Shown: positions 31,358 to 41,643 of the stretch, in pieces
Numbering within the stretch: the first letter of the stretch is position 1
How the letters are laid out: the number at the start of each line of letters is the position of its first letter
NCBI RefSeq assembly: GCF_022348165.1
Contig: NZ_JAKRFI010000003.1
Location: 372,001 to 436,000, forward strand
DNA length: 64,000 bases
Origin: Halomonas sp. McH1-25
GTDB lineage: Bacteria > Pseudomonadota > Gammaproteobacteria > Pseudomonadales > Halomonadaceae
Direction of reading: 5' to 3'
Translations under genes and position numbers: made by a program
The notes under the pieces: model-generated
Databases searched by the model: none
Seen by the model: the letters and a program-made list of their open reading frames with translations, nothing else
Told to the model about the DNA's origin: nothing

Positions 31358-33541
31358 TCAGGTCGGCTCGGGCAAGGCGTCGGGCAACCAGCGATGGATC
31401 ATATCGATCAGCGCCTGGGGGCGATAGGGTTTGGCCAGGTAATCGTCCATGCCGACGGCAATGAACTGCTCGCGATACGCTTCACTGGCGTTGGCGCTCA
31501 GGGCAATCAGTATACTGCGCTGGCCGGCACCTTGAGATTCGCGCTCGCGCCAACGCCGACTGGTCTCGATACCGTCGGGTGCCGGCATGAAGATATCCAT
31601 GAAAACCAGATCGTAAAAATGCCGATCCGCCAACGCCAGCGCCTCTTCCCCACTCCCCGCCGTGTCCACGTTCAGGCCCTGCTGCGAAAGCACGTTATGG
31701 GCCAGCGCCGTATTGACCGGACCGTCGTCGACGATCAATACGCGTGGCGGCGAGGGGCTGGCGGACGTTGGCGTCCGGTCGCCGGCGATGTTGGGTGCCG
31801 TGGCCTGAGGCGCATCGCTCAGGCTATCGAGCACCTCCATCAATCCCCAGAAACGTTCGCGGAACCTCTCACCGACATCGACGTTCTGCTGACGCATTTG
31901 CAAGGCCAATGACTCGAACTCCCCACGCAGCATTTTCATGTAGCGGGACTTGAGCTGGGACTCCTGGCGGGCCCGATTGCGGGCCTGCGTCAGTTGCTGC
32001 ATGCGATAGAGGTTATCGGACTCATCGATCAGCAGGGTCAATTCATAGCCTTGCCCGTCACCGCCACGTATGACGCGCAGGCTGCGCCAGTGGCCACTGC
32101 CGTCACGTACACGCACGTGCGGCTCGCCCCTGCCATCGCCGGTCAGGATGACGCCCTCGCTGGCTACACCCAGCAGCTCCGCGCGCGGGCGCCCGACGAG
32201 TTGCTCGAAAGCGGTATTGACCGAGGTCAACAACCCATCATGGGCCAGTGCCGCCGGTACGCCAAGTGCATCGAGCAGTGCTGGCAGATGAGGACGCTTC
32301 TCCAGACGCTGGGAGGCCTCCTCCAGTGAGTCGAGCGAATGCTCGAACCGGGCAAGAGAGGCACTGCCAAGGGCACCGCCTGCTCCCCCAACGTTTTCGC
32401 GCACGGCCGAGCCGACCGGCGCCTCGGCCTCGAGGCGCTGGCGGATACGCGCCATCCTCTCCATCGGCACACGCATGTCGCCCTCCCAACGCTGCCTCCG
32501 ATAGCGCGACTGCAACTGGAGCATGAAGAACATCATCAGGCTTCCGGCAGCCCATATCAGGACGACCCAGCCCAACGAGGGCAATGCCCAAGGGGGTGGC
32601 GAGTCCGACAACTCACCGACCAAGCGCCAACCCACGGTGGGCAGCGTGACCCAGGCCAGCAAGCCGGCCTCTTTCTGTGCGCCAGGCAAGGCACGCATGC
32701 CCCGCTGCCCGGCATCGTCAGGCAATGCCACCAGGGCATTGCCGACCAGCACATCCCCCCTGGGATTGACCAACCAGACATGCCGGCTGGTCCTGACATA
32801 GTCCTGCATCAGGCGTAAAAGCCGATTTTCATCGAGCTTGACTCCCAGCAATGCCTGCCGGTCGGTCTCGAAAATATTGAAGCGCAGCTCGACTTTCGGC
32901 ACCACCCCACTGTCCTCCTCGGAGAGCCAGGGCAATGGCACGTCGGGGGGTAACTCGCCAGTTCCCAGCCAATGCGTTTCCAACTCGGGCATCGCATGGG
33001 TAACGTCGCTCCCCGAACCCGGCAGCACCGCCGCCACCCCTTGGGGCAGCACGATATACAAGCGCTGGATGAGCGCATCGCTCTGATAGAGGTCGCTCAT
33101 TAACGGCTCCAGCCAGTGAATCTGGCGGGTGAGCGTATCGTCCTCACGCTCGGACGCCGTCAATGCCGGATCGAGCATTCCATTGTCTGCAGGCTGGGGT
33201 AGCGGACTTGCACCGGACAACGGGGAAGCGAAGGTGACCGCAGAAGGCGGCCCCTCGCCTTGGAACAGGCGACGTGTCGCATAGCCCAACTGTCTGAGGT
33301 ACTGCTGCTGGTCGGCGAGGCGTTGATCGAGTAGCCTCGATTGAAGCCGGAACGTTTCGAACTGCTCCTGGCGGTATTCCTGTATCTGGTTGTCGTAGTC
33401 GTTACGCCAGACCCAGCCACCCACGCCAAGGCAGAGTAGCGTGAAGCCGATTTCGGCTAGCAGGACCGGCAAGACACTGCGCTTGGCCAGACGGCGCCAG
33501 CGCCCGCCTTGCTCCCTTTTTTTCCCCGGCATGTCTTGCAT
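31358..33541 (-). CDS. Degenerate hybrid sensor protein (membrane sensor, PAS, receiver)
   Basis: This protein of about 727 aa has TM1 at residues about 25-45, a large periplasmic sensor region, TM2 (about 312-335), a HAMP-like linker, a PAS domain and a C-terminal response-regulator receiver (about 600-727). The receiver has the VDD pair, the phospho-acceptor Asp in FMDIFMP and the conserved Lys in AKPYRP. At the HisKA position, [15 protein letters not shown] replaces K-S-x-F-L-x-M-S-H-E-I-R-T-P-L, so the phospho-His is lost, and no HATPase N or G boxes are seen. It cannot be a normal kinase. ATG 33541 has AGGA upstream; 33547 is an alternative. Confidence 0.75.
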   Translation of the reverse strand: MQDMPGKKREQGGRWRRLAKRSVLPVLLAEIGFTLLCLGVGGWVWRNDYDNQIQEYRQEQFETFRLQSRLLDQRLADQQQYLRQLGYATRRLFQGEGPPSAVTFASPLSGASPLPQPADNGMLDPALTASEREDDTLTRQIHWLEPLMSDLYQSDALIQRLYIVLPQGVAAVLPGSGSDVTHAMPELETHWLGTGELPPDVPLPWLSEEDSGVVPKVELRFNIFETDRQALLGVKLDENRLLRLMQDYVRTSRHVWLVNPRGDVLVGNALVALPDDAGQRGMRALPGAQKEAGLLAWVTLPTVGWRLVGELSDSPPPWALPSLGWVVLIWAAGSLMMFFMLQLQSRYRRQRWEGDMRVPMERMARIRQRLEAEAPVGSAVRENVGGAGGALGSASLARFEHSLDSLEEASQRLEKRPHLPALLDALGVPAALAHDGLLTSVNTAFEQLVGRPRAELLGVASEGVILTGDGRGEPHVRVRDGSGHWRSLRVIRGGDGQGYELTLLIDESDNLYRMQQLTQARNRARQESQLKSRYMKMLRGEFESLALQMRQQNVDVGERFRERFWGLMEVLDSLSDAPQATAPNIAGDRTPTSASPSPPRVLIVDDGPVNTALAHNVLSQQGLNVDTAGSGEEALALADRHFYDLVFMDIFMPAPDGIETSRRWRERESQGAGQRSILIALSANASEAYREQFIAVGMDDYLAKPYRPQALIDMIHRWLPDALPEPT

Positions 33542-33637
33542 CGGCATCCTGGCATCATGAATACGAAAGTTTACGCCTCAGGTCATGATGATGTCATGCC
33601 ATGCCATCCAAAACGAGAAACATCGGGAAAGTAGATT

Positions 33638-34426
33638 ATGTGTCTCATCGTTTTTGACTGGCGGCCCGGTAGTCCGACACCGCTGCGCTTGGCGGCCAAT
33701 CGGGATGAATTCTACGACCGGCCGACGGCTCCTCTCGCTCGCTGGCAGGATGCCCCGGAGATCGTCGCCGGTCGCGACCTGCGAGCCGGTGGGAGCTGGC
33801 TCGGCGTTCACCGCCAAGGCAGGATGGCCGCCGTGACCAACGTGCGCGCCCCCGAGTTCCGCGCCCCGGCCGACGGCCCCAGTCGCGGCGAACTGGTCCG
33901 CAATGCCTTGGAATGCCAGTCGCTGCCAACCTGGCTGGAGCGGCTGTGCAAACGGGGAGCGCATGATTATGCGGGGTTCAACCTGCTGGCCAGCGATGGT
34001 CTCACCCTGTGGCACCTGCACCATGGCCGCGACGGAACCCGGCTGCAACGGGTCGCGCCGGGGCTGCATGGGCTGTCCAATGCCACCCTGGACACGCCGT
34101 GGCCCAAACTGCTGCACAGTCGTCGGGCCCTGGAAAGCACACTGGCCATACCGACGGCCGCCTTTGCCGACGCTGCCTGGTCGTTGCTGGCCGACGATTG
34201 GCGGCCCAATGACGCGGACCTGCCGGAAACCGGAGTCGGCCTGGATCTGGAACGGTTACTGTCCGCCCCTTTCATCGCCAGCCGCGACTACGGCACCCGC
34301 GCCAGTACCTGGCTGGCCTGGCATGCCGAGGGCCGGATCGACATGGGCGAGCGCAGCTTCGGCCCCCATGGCCGGCCGCTGGACGAGCGGTGGCTCACTC
34401 AGGAAACCCCTCGTCTGCCGGGTTAG
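33638..34426 (+). CDS. NRDE (TANGO2-like) family protein
   Basis: The 262-aa product begins MCLIVFDWRP and has the family-defining LAANRDEFYDRPTAP, then GGSWLGVHRQGRMAAVTNVR and PSRGELV. This is the NRDE/TANGO2 family; the N-terminal Cys2 suggests an Ntn-type fold, and a haem-related role has been proposed for eukaryotic members. GGGAAAG precedes the ATG. Its 3' end overlaps the convergent ptsP by 4 bp. The bacterial function is not established. Confidence 0.85.
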   Translation: MCLIVFDWRPGSPTPLRLAANRDEFYDRPTAPLARWQDAPEIVAGRDLRAGGSWLGVHRQGRMAAVTNVRAPEFRAPADGPSRGELVRNALECQSLPTWLERLCKRGAHDYAGFNLLASDGLTLWHLHHGRDGTRLQRVAPGLHGLSNATLDTPWPKLLHSRRALESTLAIPTAAFADAAWSLLADDWRPNDADLPETGVGLDLERLLSAPFIASRDYGTRASTWLAWHAEGRIDMGERSFGPHGRPLDERWLTQETPRLPG

Positions 34427-36690
34427 CTCTCATCCTTGGGCGGCAATAGATGCTCCAACTGCCATGCCGTGAAACATTTGCCAAGATGGGAGCGGACATC
34501 CTTCGAGGTGGGCATGGACAGGGTCTGGCTCACCAGTTCGCGCGCCGAGACCAGCGAGACCCGACGAATCGCCGCGCGCACCCGCGGCAGACTGGGCGCA
34601 TTCATCGACAAGGCATCGAAGCCCATGCCCATCAACAGCAATGCTCCCGCCGGATCACCGGCCAGTTCGCCGCACACCGAGGTGGGGACGCGCAACCGCG
34701 ACGCCTCCTCTGCCAGGCGTGCCAAGGCGGCCAGCACTGCCGGATGGCAGGCGTCATAGAGGTCAGCCACGCGAGGATTGTTACGGTCCACCGCCAGCAA
34801 GTACTGAGTCAGATCGTTACTGCCGACCGAGAAGAAGTCGACACGTGCCGCCAGTGCCTCGAGCTGGTAAAGGGTCGCCGGCACTTCGATCATCACACCG
34901 ACACGCGGCCGTTCGAGATGTATGCCGTCCTCGGCGAGCTCGACGAGGGCCCGGTCGAGTAGCCGCAGGGCGGTGTCGACCTCGTCGATGTTGGTCACCA
35001 TGGGCAGCAGTATCTGGAGATTGTTGAGCCCATGGGAGGCTCTCAGCATGGCACGCAACTGCACCATCAACACTTCGGGATGGTCCAGGGTGACTCGGAT
35101 GCCTCGCCACCCCAGGAACGGATTGGCCTCGTTGATGGGAAAATACGGCAAGTCCTTGTCGCCACCGATGTCCAGGGTGCGCATGACCACCGGCAGCGGT
35201 GCGAATCCCTCGAGCTGCTCGCGATAGAGTCGCGCCTGTTCCTGCTCGCTGGGAAAGCGCTCGGTGATCATGAACGGCACTTCGGTTCGATACAGACCGA
35301 CGCCACTGATGCGCGGCTTGAGCAGCCCCACGGAATCCACCGCCAGGCCGGTATTGACCATCAACGGCATGTCATGACCATCGGGCGTGCAGCTGGGCAG
35401 GTCCTGCTCATGCTCCAGCACCTCGGCCAGGGCCCGCTCTTCGGCGATCAGGCTTCGGTAGCGCTTGATCAACTCCTCATCGGGACGCACGAACAGGCGG
35501 CCACGATAACCATCCAGAATCACCCGGGCGCTGTTCAGGCGCGGCAGCGGTAGATCGACCATCCCCAACACGGTCGGAATGCCCATCGCCCTGGCCAGAA
35601 TCGCCACGTGCGACGTGCTCGAGCCGCGAATCGAGACCAGGCCCGCCAGCTTCTCGCGCGGCACCTCGCCGAGCATGGTCACACTGATCTCGTCACCGAC
35701 GAGAATGCAACACTCAGGGTAAGTGTCGGGCGTGAGCGGATTCTCCTCCTGGAGATGCGCCAGCACCCGCCGCCCCAGGTCACGGATGTCCGCGGCACGT
35801 TCACGCAGGTAGTCGTCATCGACGCGCTCCAGGTACTTGACGTGGCGACGCACGACATCCGCCAACGCACCGGGCGCCCATTGGCCCTCTCGGATACGCT
35901 TTTCCACTTCCTGGCCCAGCGAGGCGTCCGCCAGCATCTGTTCGTAGACATCGAACAGCGCCAGTTCCTGGGTCGAGATGCGGCTGGCCAGTCGAGCGCC
36001 GGCGCTACGTATCTCGTTGCGCACGCGAGCGATCGCCTCGCTCAGACGACGCACTTCGTAGTCGACATCGGTGGGTATCAGGTCCGGCACACTGTCCAGG
36101 TCGGCCGGCGGAGCAATGACCACGGCCTCGCCGATGATCACACCGGGCGATGCAGCCACGCCCTTGAACATGGCCATGTCATCGGCGCGCGTCGGCCGGT
36201 TGAGCGTCCCGGTGGCCAGGGCATGCGCCAATACCCCCGCCAATTGGGCCGCCATGGTCACCAGGAAGGCTTCGTCACCTTCATCGTAACGGCGCTTGTC
36301 CTTCTGCTGCACGACCAGCACGCCGAGCATGCGTCGCTGGTGGATGATGGGCACGCCAAGGAAGCTGGAAAAGCGCTCTTCGCCGGTCTCCTTGAAATAA
36401 CGGAAGTGCGGATGCGATGGCGCATCCTCGAGATTGAGCGGTTCCTCGCGCTGGCCGACCAGACCGACCAGGCCCTCGCCCAGGCGCAACGTGACCTGCC
36501 CCACCGCCTGAGTGTGCAGGCCGATGGTATCCATGAGCACCAGGCGTTCCTGGACAGGGTCGAAAAGGTAGACCGAGCAGACATCGGTCTGCATCGCCTT
36601 GCGAATGCGGCGCACCATGGTAGCCAACGCCGCATCGAGGCTGCGTGCTCCGTTAACCTCTTGAACGATGCGGCGTAGAACTTCGAGCAT
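34423..36690 (-). CDS. ptsP: PTS-Ntr enzyme I (GAF-domain PEP phosphotransferase) PtsP
   Basis: PtsP transfers phosphate from PEP to NPr in the nitrogen-related PTS, a regulatory cascade for nitrogen and potassium. The 755-aa protein has an N-terminal GAF domain (VCSVYLFDPVQERLVLMDTIG, FLGVPIIHQRRMLGVLVVQQK), then the EI phosphohistidine domain with GSSTSHVAILARAMGIP, and the C-terminal PEP-binding barrel (GIGLYRTEVPFM-like, SVGSNDLTQYLLAVDRNN). The ATG at 36690 aligns with the E. coli start; an ATG two codons earlier is an alternative. It lies beside rppH, as in Pseudomonas and enterics. Confidence 0.95.
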   Translation of the reverse strand: MLEVLRRIVQEVNGARSLDAALATMVRRIRKAMQTDVCSVYLFDPVQERLVLMDTIGLHTQAVGQVTLRLGEGLVGLVGQREEPLNLEDAPSHPHFRYFKETGEERFSSFLGVPIIHQRRMLGVLVVQQKDKRRYDEGDEAFLVTMAAQLAGVLAHALATGTLNRPTRADDMAMFKGVAASPGVIIGEAVVIAPPADLDSVPDLIPTDVDYEVRRLSEAIARVRNEIRSAGARLASRISTQELALFDVYEQMLADASLGQEVEKRIREGQWAPGALADVVRRHVKYLERVDDDYLRERAADIRDLGRRVLAHLQEENPLTPDTYPECCILVGDEISVTMLGEVPREKLAGLVSIRGSSTSHVAILARAMGIPTVLGMVDLPLPRLNSARVILDGYRGRLFVRPDEELIKRYRSLIAEERALAEVLEHEQDLPSCTPDGHDMPLMVNTGLAVDSVGLLKPRISGVGLYRTEVPFMITERFPSEQEQARLYREQLEGFAPLPVVMRTLDIGGDKDLPYFPINEANPFLGWRGIRVTLDHPEVLMVQLRAMLRASHGLNNLQILLPMVTNIDEVDTALRLLDRALVELAEDGIHLERPRVGVMIEVPATLYQLEALAARVDFFSVGSNDLTQYLLAVDRNNPRVADLYDACHPAVLAALARLAEEASRLRVPTSVCGELAGDPAGALLLMGMGFDALSMNAPSLPRVRAAIRRVSLVSARELVSQTLSMPTSKDVRSHLGKCFTAWQLEHLLPPKDES

Positions 36691-36745
36691 GGGCATTCTT
36701 CTTGTGTAAGGGGTGTCACATGCCGTTGCGAGGCGAACCCCGCAA

Positions 36746-37237
36746 TCAGCCGCCTCCCTGGGCCAGGCGCTGAACGCGTGGCGCCAGCTCCCTCAAGGCA
36801 CGACGATAGACTTCGCGCTTGAACGGCACCACCTGTCCCAACGGGTACCAGTAACTCACCCAGCGCCAGCCATCGAACTCCGGCTTGGGCGTGGTGTCCA
36901 TGCAGATTCGGTTATCCTGGCATCGAATGCGCAGTAAAAACCACTTCTGCTTCTGGCCGATACATACCGGCCGTGATTGGGTTCGTATCATGCGCCGTGG
37001 CAGACGGTAGCGCAGCCACCCCCGGGTACAGGCCAGCACCTCGACATCGTCCGGAGTCAGGCCGATCTCTTCTTCGAGTTCGCGATAGAGTGCCTGTTGC
37101 GGAGTCTCGTGCGCCTTGATGCCTCCCTGGGGAAATTGCCATGCATTCTGTCCCACCCGACGCGCCCATAGCAGTTGCCCTTCATGGTTGGTAATGATGA
37201 TACCAACGTTGGGGCGGAAGCCGTCAGCGTCGATCAC
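36746..37237 (-). CDS. rppH: RNA pyrophosphohydrolase RppH
   Basis: RppH removes pyrophosphate from mRNA 5' ends, triggering RNase E decay. The 163-aa protein starts at GTG (37237) with AAGGTGA six bases upstream, matching the family N-terminus [15 protein letters not shown]. The Nudix box lies at [20 protein letters not shown], and [15 protein letters not shown] and [20 protein letters not shown] are RppH hallmarks. The frame stays open to 37372 but crosses the divergent HAD promoter. It is cotranscribed upstream of ptsP. Confidence 0.95.
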   Translation of the reverse strand: MIDADGFRPNVGIIITNHEGQLLWARRVGQNAWQFPQGGIKAHETPQQALYRELEEEIGLTPDDVEVLACTRGWLRYRLPRRMIRTQSRPVCIGQKQKWFLLRIRCQDNRICMDTTPKPEFDGWRWVSYWYPLGQVVPFKREVYRRALRELAPRVQRLAQGGG

Positions 37238-37396
37238 GGGCTTCACCTTATGAAAACCAGTATTGAAGCCATTCTTCCACAAAGCCGGAAAGCGCATCAA
37301 TACAGGGATGCCAAGCGGTGTGAATGACCCGGCGGTTCTGCAATAATCGGCGCCGTTCTCGCCAACCGTCATCGCACACGCACCGGGGAGTCACCT

Positions 37397-38050
37397 TTGA
37401 GCCTGGCCATATTCGATCTCGACAATACACTCATCTCCACCGACAGCGATCACGCCTGGGGACAGTTCCTGGTCGAGCAGGGCGCCGTCGACCCCGTCAG
37501 CTATCGCGAAGCCAACGAACGCTTTCTCGAGGACTACAAGAACGGCACTCTGGACATCCATGCCTACCTGGAATTGGCGCTAAAGCCGCTGGCCGAATAC
37601 AGTCGTGAGCAGCTCAACGCCTGGCATCAGCAATTCATGGCGAGCAAGATCGAACCGCACATCCTGTCCAAGGGCGAGGAACTGTTGGCTCGTCACCGCG
37701 AACGCGGCGATACCCTGCTGATCATCACGGCGACCAACCGCTTCGTGACCGGCCCCATCGCCGCACGCCTGGGCGTCGACAACCTGATCGCCGTCGAGCC
37801 GGAGTTCGTGGGCGGTCGCTACACCGGCCGGGTGAGCGGCATTCCCAGCTTCCGTGAAGGCAAGGTCGAGCGCCTGAATGAATGGCTGGCGCAAAGCTCG
37901 GCCTCGCTGCATGACGCGTGGTTCTACAGCGACTCCCATAACGATCTGCCACTGCTGGAAAACGTCGACCATCCGGTAGCCGTCGACCCCGACGACACCT
38001 TGCGTCGCGAAGCCGAACGTCGCGATTGGCGTATCATTAGCTTGCGATAG
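37397..38050 (+). CDS. HAD-superfamily IB phosphatase
   Basis: The 217-aa phosphatase of the HAD IB (phosphoserine-phosphatase-like) group has motif I AIFDLDNTLISTDSD, motif II LIITATN and motif IV YSDSHNDLPLLENVD. The position divergent from rppH-ptsP is conserved in pseudomonads. The start is TTG at 37397 with GGGGAG six bases upstream; no ATG is available. The substrate is uncertain (phosphoserine, histidinol phosphate and others are known for relatives). Confidence 0.88.
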   Translation: MSLAIFDLDNTLISTDSDHAWGQFLVEQGAVDPVSYREANERFLEDYKNGTLDIHAYLELALKPLAEYSREQLNAWHQQFMASKIEPHILSKGEELLARHRERGDTLLIITATNRFVTGPIAARLGVDNLIAVEPEFVGGRYTGRVSGIPSFREGKVERLNEWLAQSSASLHDAWFYSDSHNDLPLLENVDHPVAVDPDDTLRREAERRDWRIISLR

Positions 38051-38100
38051 ATAACTTTTATCGGCGCCTCGATATTGCGCTGCACCATCCCAAATCGCTT

Positions 38101-38138
38101 AAAAAGCAACCCAACCCACTGGTTTGGTTGCTTTTTTT
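38101..38138. terminator. Bidirectional terminator after the HAD gene
   Basis: AAAAAGCAACC (38101-38111) and GGTTGCTTTTTTT (38126-38138) form a strong hairpin with a long T run, 50 bp past the HAD stop. Confidence 0.88.
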
Positions 38139-38206
38139 CTTTTTCCGCATCGCTAAGCTTTTCCTTATGGCCAATCACATAACCATAAAGTACACCTTTG
38201 GCATAG

Positions 38207-38235
38207 GTCGTTTTTAACGCCAAAGGGTCTATAAT
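38207..38235 (+). promoter_or_regulatory. Putative sigma-70 promoter of mqo
   Basis: A perfect TATAAT at 38230-38235 lies 80 bp before the mqo start. The -35 position (about 38207-38212) is poor, so the promoter may need an activator. Confidence 0.4.
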
Positions 38236-38316
38236 GGACGCCATTCGACGTTTATCGGGCCACCGCTTTCAAAGCGCATGACGCTCCGCAAAACGACTCC
38301 CTGATGACTACCGCCA

Positions 38317-39825
38317 ATGGTTGATAACGTTATGGATGAGACAGTCGATGTCTTGCTGGTTGGCGCGGGGGTGATGAGCGCAACACTCGCCACCCTTCTC
38401 CATGAACTGGAACCGGACGCACGCATCGAGGTCCTCGAGCGGCTCGATTCCACGGCCAGCGAGAGTTCGTTCGCCTGGAACAATGCCGGCACCGGGCACG
38501 CCGGCCTGTGCGAGCTCAACTACACGCCGCAGACAGCCGACGGTTCGGTCGACATCCAGAAAGCCATCAAGATCAATACCATGTTCGAGGAGTCCAAGCA
38601 GTTTTGGACCTACCTGGTGGAACATGGCAATCTCGGCGACCCATCCCGTTTCGTCTACCCGGTGCCGCACATGAGCTTCGTGCGCGGACAACAGGACGTG
38701 CGTTTTCTGCGTGCCCGCCACGAGGTAATGCAGTCCCATCCCTGCTTCGAGGCGATGAAGTACACCGAGTCGCCGGAAACCATCGCACAGTGGGCTCCGC
38801 TGCTGATGGATGGGCGTCAGGCGGGCGAGCCACTGGCGGCCACACGAGTCGAGTCCGGCACCGACGTCGACTTCGGCGCCCTCACACGCCAGCTCCTGGC
38901 GCGCCTCGAGGCCGAACCGGACGAGCAGGTTCGCATCAGCACCGGCCAGAAGGTCAGCGATCTGGAACGCAACGGCGACGGCAGCTGGACCGTCAAGGTC
39001 GATACCAATGACGGCGAGCGTCGGGTCATTCGCGCGCGTTTCGTGTTCCTCGGTGCCGGTGGCGCCTCCCTGCACCTGCTGCAGAAGAGCGGTATTCCCG
39101 AAGCCAAGGGCTACGCGGGCTTCCCCGTCAGCGGCCAGTGGCTGCGCTGCGACAAGCCGGAAATCGTTTCCCAGCACAACGCCAAGGTCTACAGCAAGGC
39201 GCCCATCGGCGCGCCACCGATGTCGGTCCCGCACCTGGATACGCGCAACGTCGACGGCACGCCTTCACTGCTGTTCGGTCCGTTTGCCGGCTTCACGACC
39301 AAATTCCTGAAGACGGGATCGGTCTTCGATCTGGCCAGGTCGGTACGCTCCTCGAACCTGAGCCCGATGCTGGCCGTCGCACGCGACAATTTCAGCCTGG
39401 TCAAGTATCTTCTCGATCAGGTGCGTCTCTCGCATGACGAGCGCGTCGAGGAACTTCAGGATTTCTATCCGGCGGCAGCCGTCGACGACTGGCGGCTCGA
39501 GGTAGCCGGCCAGCGCGTCCAGGTGATCAAGAAGGACCCGAAGAAGGGCGGCATCCTGCAGTTCGGCACCGAGGTCGTGGCGTCGAGCGACGGCTCCATC
39601 GCCGCCTTGCTTGGTGCCTCGCCAGGCGCCTCGACGGCCACGTCGATCATGCTCGGACTGGTCGAGCGCTGTTTCCCCGAGAAGTTTGCCTCCGCCGCCT
39701 GGCAGGCACGCCTGGAACAGCTGGTCCCAGCCCGCGCCGACACGCTTGCCGCGCAGGGAGCCCTCCTTCGTGACATTCGCGAGCACACCCATCGCACGCT
39801 CAAGCTGAGCGATCCGTCTGCCTGA
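38317..39825 (+). CDS. mqo: Malate:quinone oxidoreductase Mqo
   Basis: Mqo is a membrane-associated FAD enzyme that oxidises malate to oxaloacetate and passes electrons to quinones, replacing or backing up malate dehydrogenase. The 502-aa protein has the FAD dinucleotide motif [16 protein letters not shown] near residue 14. Typical blocks follow: [42 protein letters not shown]-like [13 protein letters not shown] and [14 protein letters not shown]. An in-frame ATG at 38332 is an alternative start. A second family member follows on the same strand. Confidence 0.95.
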   Translation: MVDNVMDETVDVLLVGAGVMSATLATLLHELEPDARIEVLERLDSTASESSFAWNNAGTGHAGLCELNYTPQTADGSVDIQKAIKINTMFEESKQFWTYLVEHGNLGDPSRFVYPVPHMSFVRGQQDVRFLRARHEVMQSHPCFEAMKYTESPETIAQWAPLLMDGRQAGEPLAATRVESGTDVDFGALTRQLLARLEAEPDEQVRISTGQKVSDLERNGDGSWTVKVDTNDGERRVIRARFVFLGAGGASLHLLQKSGIPEAKGYAGFPVSGQWLRCDKPEIVSQHNAKVYSKAPIGAPPMSVPHLDTRNVDGTPSLLFGPFAGFTTKFLKTGSVFDLARSVRSSNLSPMLAVARDNFSLVKYLLDQVRLSHDERVEELQDFYPAAAVDDWRLEVAGQRVQVIKKDPKKGGILQFGTEVVASSDGSIAALLGASPGASTATSIMLGLVERCFPEKFASAAWQARLEQLVPARADTLAAQGALLRDIREHTHRTLKLSDPSA

Positions 39826-40115
39826 AGCGAGCCTTGACCGCTAGCCCGGCCTTTCCTGAAGGATTGGTCGGGATCGGTGTTCCTGCTTACACTAGCCAAT
39901 ATTGTGCACTGCAGTGAAAGTCACCACTCACCTCCCTTGTCGCCAGCAGGGGCGTATGGCACTAACCTGTAGTCTTAATCGTCTACTCAAGTGACTTTCT
40001 AAGCTCGTTAACGAGTGACTGCGATCCGCCTCATCATAACGCGGCGCTCGGTAGACCAGGCTCGGTCCCTACGCGGGACCGGAGCGTTCTCCTGCACCAA
40101 CCAGAGCGTATAGCC
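39826..40115 (+). other. Intergenic region between the two mqo-type genes
   Basis: 290 bp without a gene. It holds a perfect 12-bp palindrome CTCGTTAACGAG (40004-40015) and a hairpin CGGTCCC/GGGACCG (40063-40081) 35 bp before the second gene. Either may be a regulator site or leader structure. The first gene has no obvious T-tailed terminator here. Confidence 0.45.
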
Positions 40116-41510
40116 ATGCCTGAAGCGACTTACGATGTGCTGATCATTGGCGGTGGCGTATCCGGCACCGCCCTGCTCTACGAACTGGCGCGTTATACCG
40201 ACCTCGAATCGATTGGCCTGGTGGAAAAGTACGATCATGTGGCGGTCGTCAATTCTCACGGTCGCAACAACAGCCAGACCATTCATTACGGCGACATCGA
40301 GACCAACTATTCTCTCGACAAAGCCCGCGTCACCAAGCGCACGGCCGGCATGGTGGTCAACTTCGCGACCAAACTACCTACCGAGCAGCGCGATCGCGTC
40401 ATCTTCAGATATCCCAAGATGGTGCTGGGCGTAGGCGACAAGGAGTGCGAGTTCCTGCGCACCCGGCATAGCCGATTCCGTGAGCTGTTCCCCAACCTCC
40501 GCCTGCTCGAGCGCGAGGAAATCGCCAAGCTCGAGCCCAACCTGGTCGAAGGCCGCAGAAGAGAGGAAGCGATCGTCGCGCTGGGTGCACTCGATGAGTA
40601 CTCGGCGGTCAACTACACCACGCTGTCCGAGGCATTCGTCGACCAGGCGCAGTACAGCGCCGCAGAAAAGGACATGCGCTGCGATGTGTTTCTTTCCACC
40701 GCCGTCGAGCGGATCGCCGAGGAAGACGGCATCTTCAAGGTCGCAACACCCAACCGGGGCACGCTGACGGCACGCTATGTCGTGGTCAGCGCCGGCGGGC
40801 ACTCGCTGCTGTTCGCGCATCAGATGGGCTATGGCCTGGACAAGTCCTGCCTGCCCATGGCCGGCTCCTTCTACTTCACGCCGCAGGTACTCAACGGCAA
40901 GGTGTATACCGTCCAGAACGAGAACTTGCCGTTTGCCGCCGTGCATGGGGACCCCGACGTGCTCGTCGAGGGCAAGACCCGCTTCGGCCCGACGGCGCTC
41001 ATGCTGCCATTGCTGGAGCGTTACAATGGCAAGACGTTCTTCGATTTCCTGAAGGTGTTGCGTCTCGACCAGAACGTCATCAAGGCACTCTGGGAATTGC
41101 TCAAGGTACGCGATATCCGCAACTACATCTTCAAGAATTTCCTCTACGAGGTCCCTATCCTGCGCGAGCGGCTTTTTCTCAAGGATATCCAGAAGATCGT
41201 GCCCAGCCTGACGGCCAAGGAGGTCTCTTTCGCCAAGGGATTCGGTGGGGTGCGCCCGCAACTGATCGACAAGAGCAAGCACAAGCTCGTCATGGGCGAG
41301 GCGAAGATCAATCCGGGTACCGGCATCGTCTTCAACATGACCCCTTCCCCCGGCGGCACCAGTTGTCTGGGCAACGCCGAAAAGGACATGTACCTGGCCA
41401 GGGATTTCCTGGGCTTCACCATCGATACCGAGTCCTTCGAACGCGACCTGCTGAACGGCGAGATGGCGCTCACCGAACTCGAGCGGCCGGAAGCCACTTC
41501 GTTGATGTAA
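40116..41510 (+). CDS. Second malate:quinone oxidoreductase-family FAD protein
   Basis: This 464-aa COG0579-type FAD oxidoreductase starts PEATYDVLIIGGGVSGTALLYEL (FAD motif). Further blocks are YDHVAVVNSHGRNNSQTIHYG, a substrate-side segment KTRFGPTALMLPLLERY, and the C-terminal TPSPGGTSCLGNAEKDM. It is clearly divergent from the upstream Mqo (different lengths and motifs). In databases this branch is usually annotated malate:quinone oxidoreductase, but another 2-hydroxyacid could be the substrate. A terminator hairpin follows. Confidence 0.75.
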   Translation: MPEATYDVLIIGGGVSGTALLYELARYTDLESIGLVEKYDHVAVVNSHGRNNSQTIHYGDIETNYSLDKARVTKRTAGMVVNFATKLPTEQRDRVIFRYPKMVLGVGDKECEFLRTRHSRFRELFPNLRLLEREEIAKLEPNLVEGRRREEAIVALGALDEYSAVNYTTLSEAFVDQAQYSAAEKDMRCDVFLSTAVERIAEEDGIFKVATPNRGTLTARYVVVSAGGHSLLFAHQMGYGLDKSCLPMAGSFYFTPQVLNGKVYTVQNENLPFAAVHGDPDVLVEGKTRFGPTALMLPLLERYNGKTFFDFLKVLRLDQNVIKALWELLKVRDIRNYIFKNFLYEVPILRERLFLKDIQKIVPSLTAKEVSFAKGFGGVRPQLIDKSKHKLVMGEAKINPGTGIVFNMTPSPGGTSCLGNAEKDMYLARDFLGFTIDTESFERDLLNGEMALTELERPEATSLM

Positions 41511-41532
41511 GCTACCCAGGGCTTGCACCGCT

Positions 41533-41553
41533 GCCCCGGCCTCGTGCCGGGGC
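41533..41553 (+). terminator. Terminator after the second mqo-type gene
   Basis: GCCCCGGC (41533-41540) and GCCGGGGC (41546-41553) form a perfect 8-bp GC stem with a 5-nt loop, 23 bp past the stop, followed by CTTGCGTT. Confidence 0.65.
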
Positions 41554-41643
41554 CTTGCGTTGACAGCGCCCTTGCTGTGCATCGACTATCACGGTCGAAC
41601 AGCTCCATCAGCGTCCCCTTATCTCTTCGTTTCGGATGGCACG

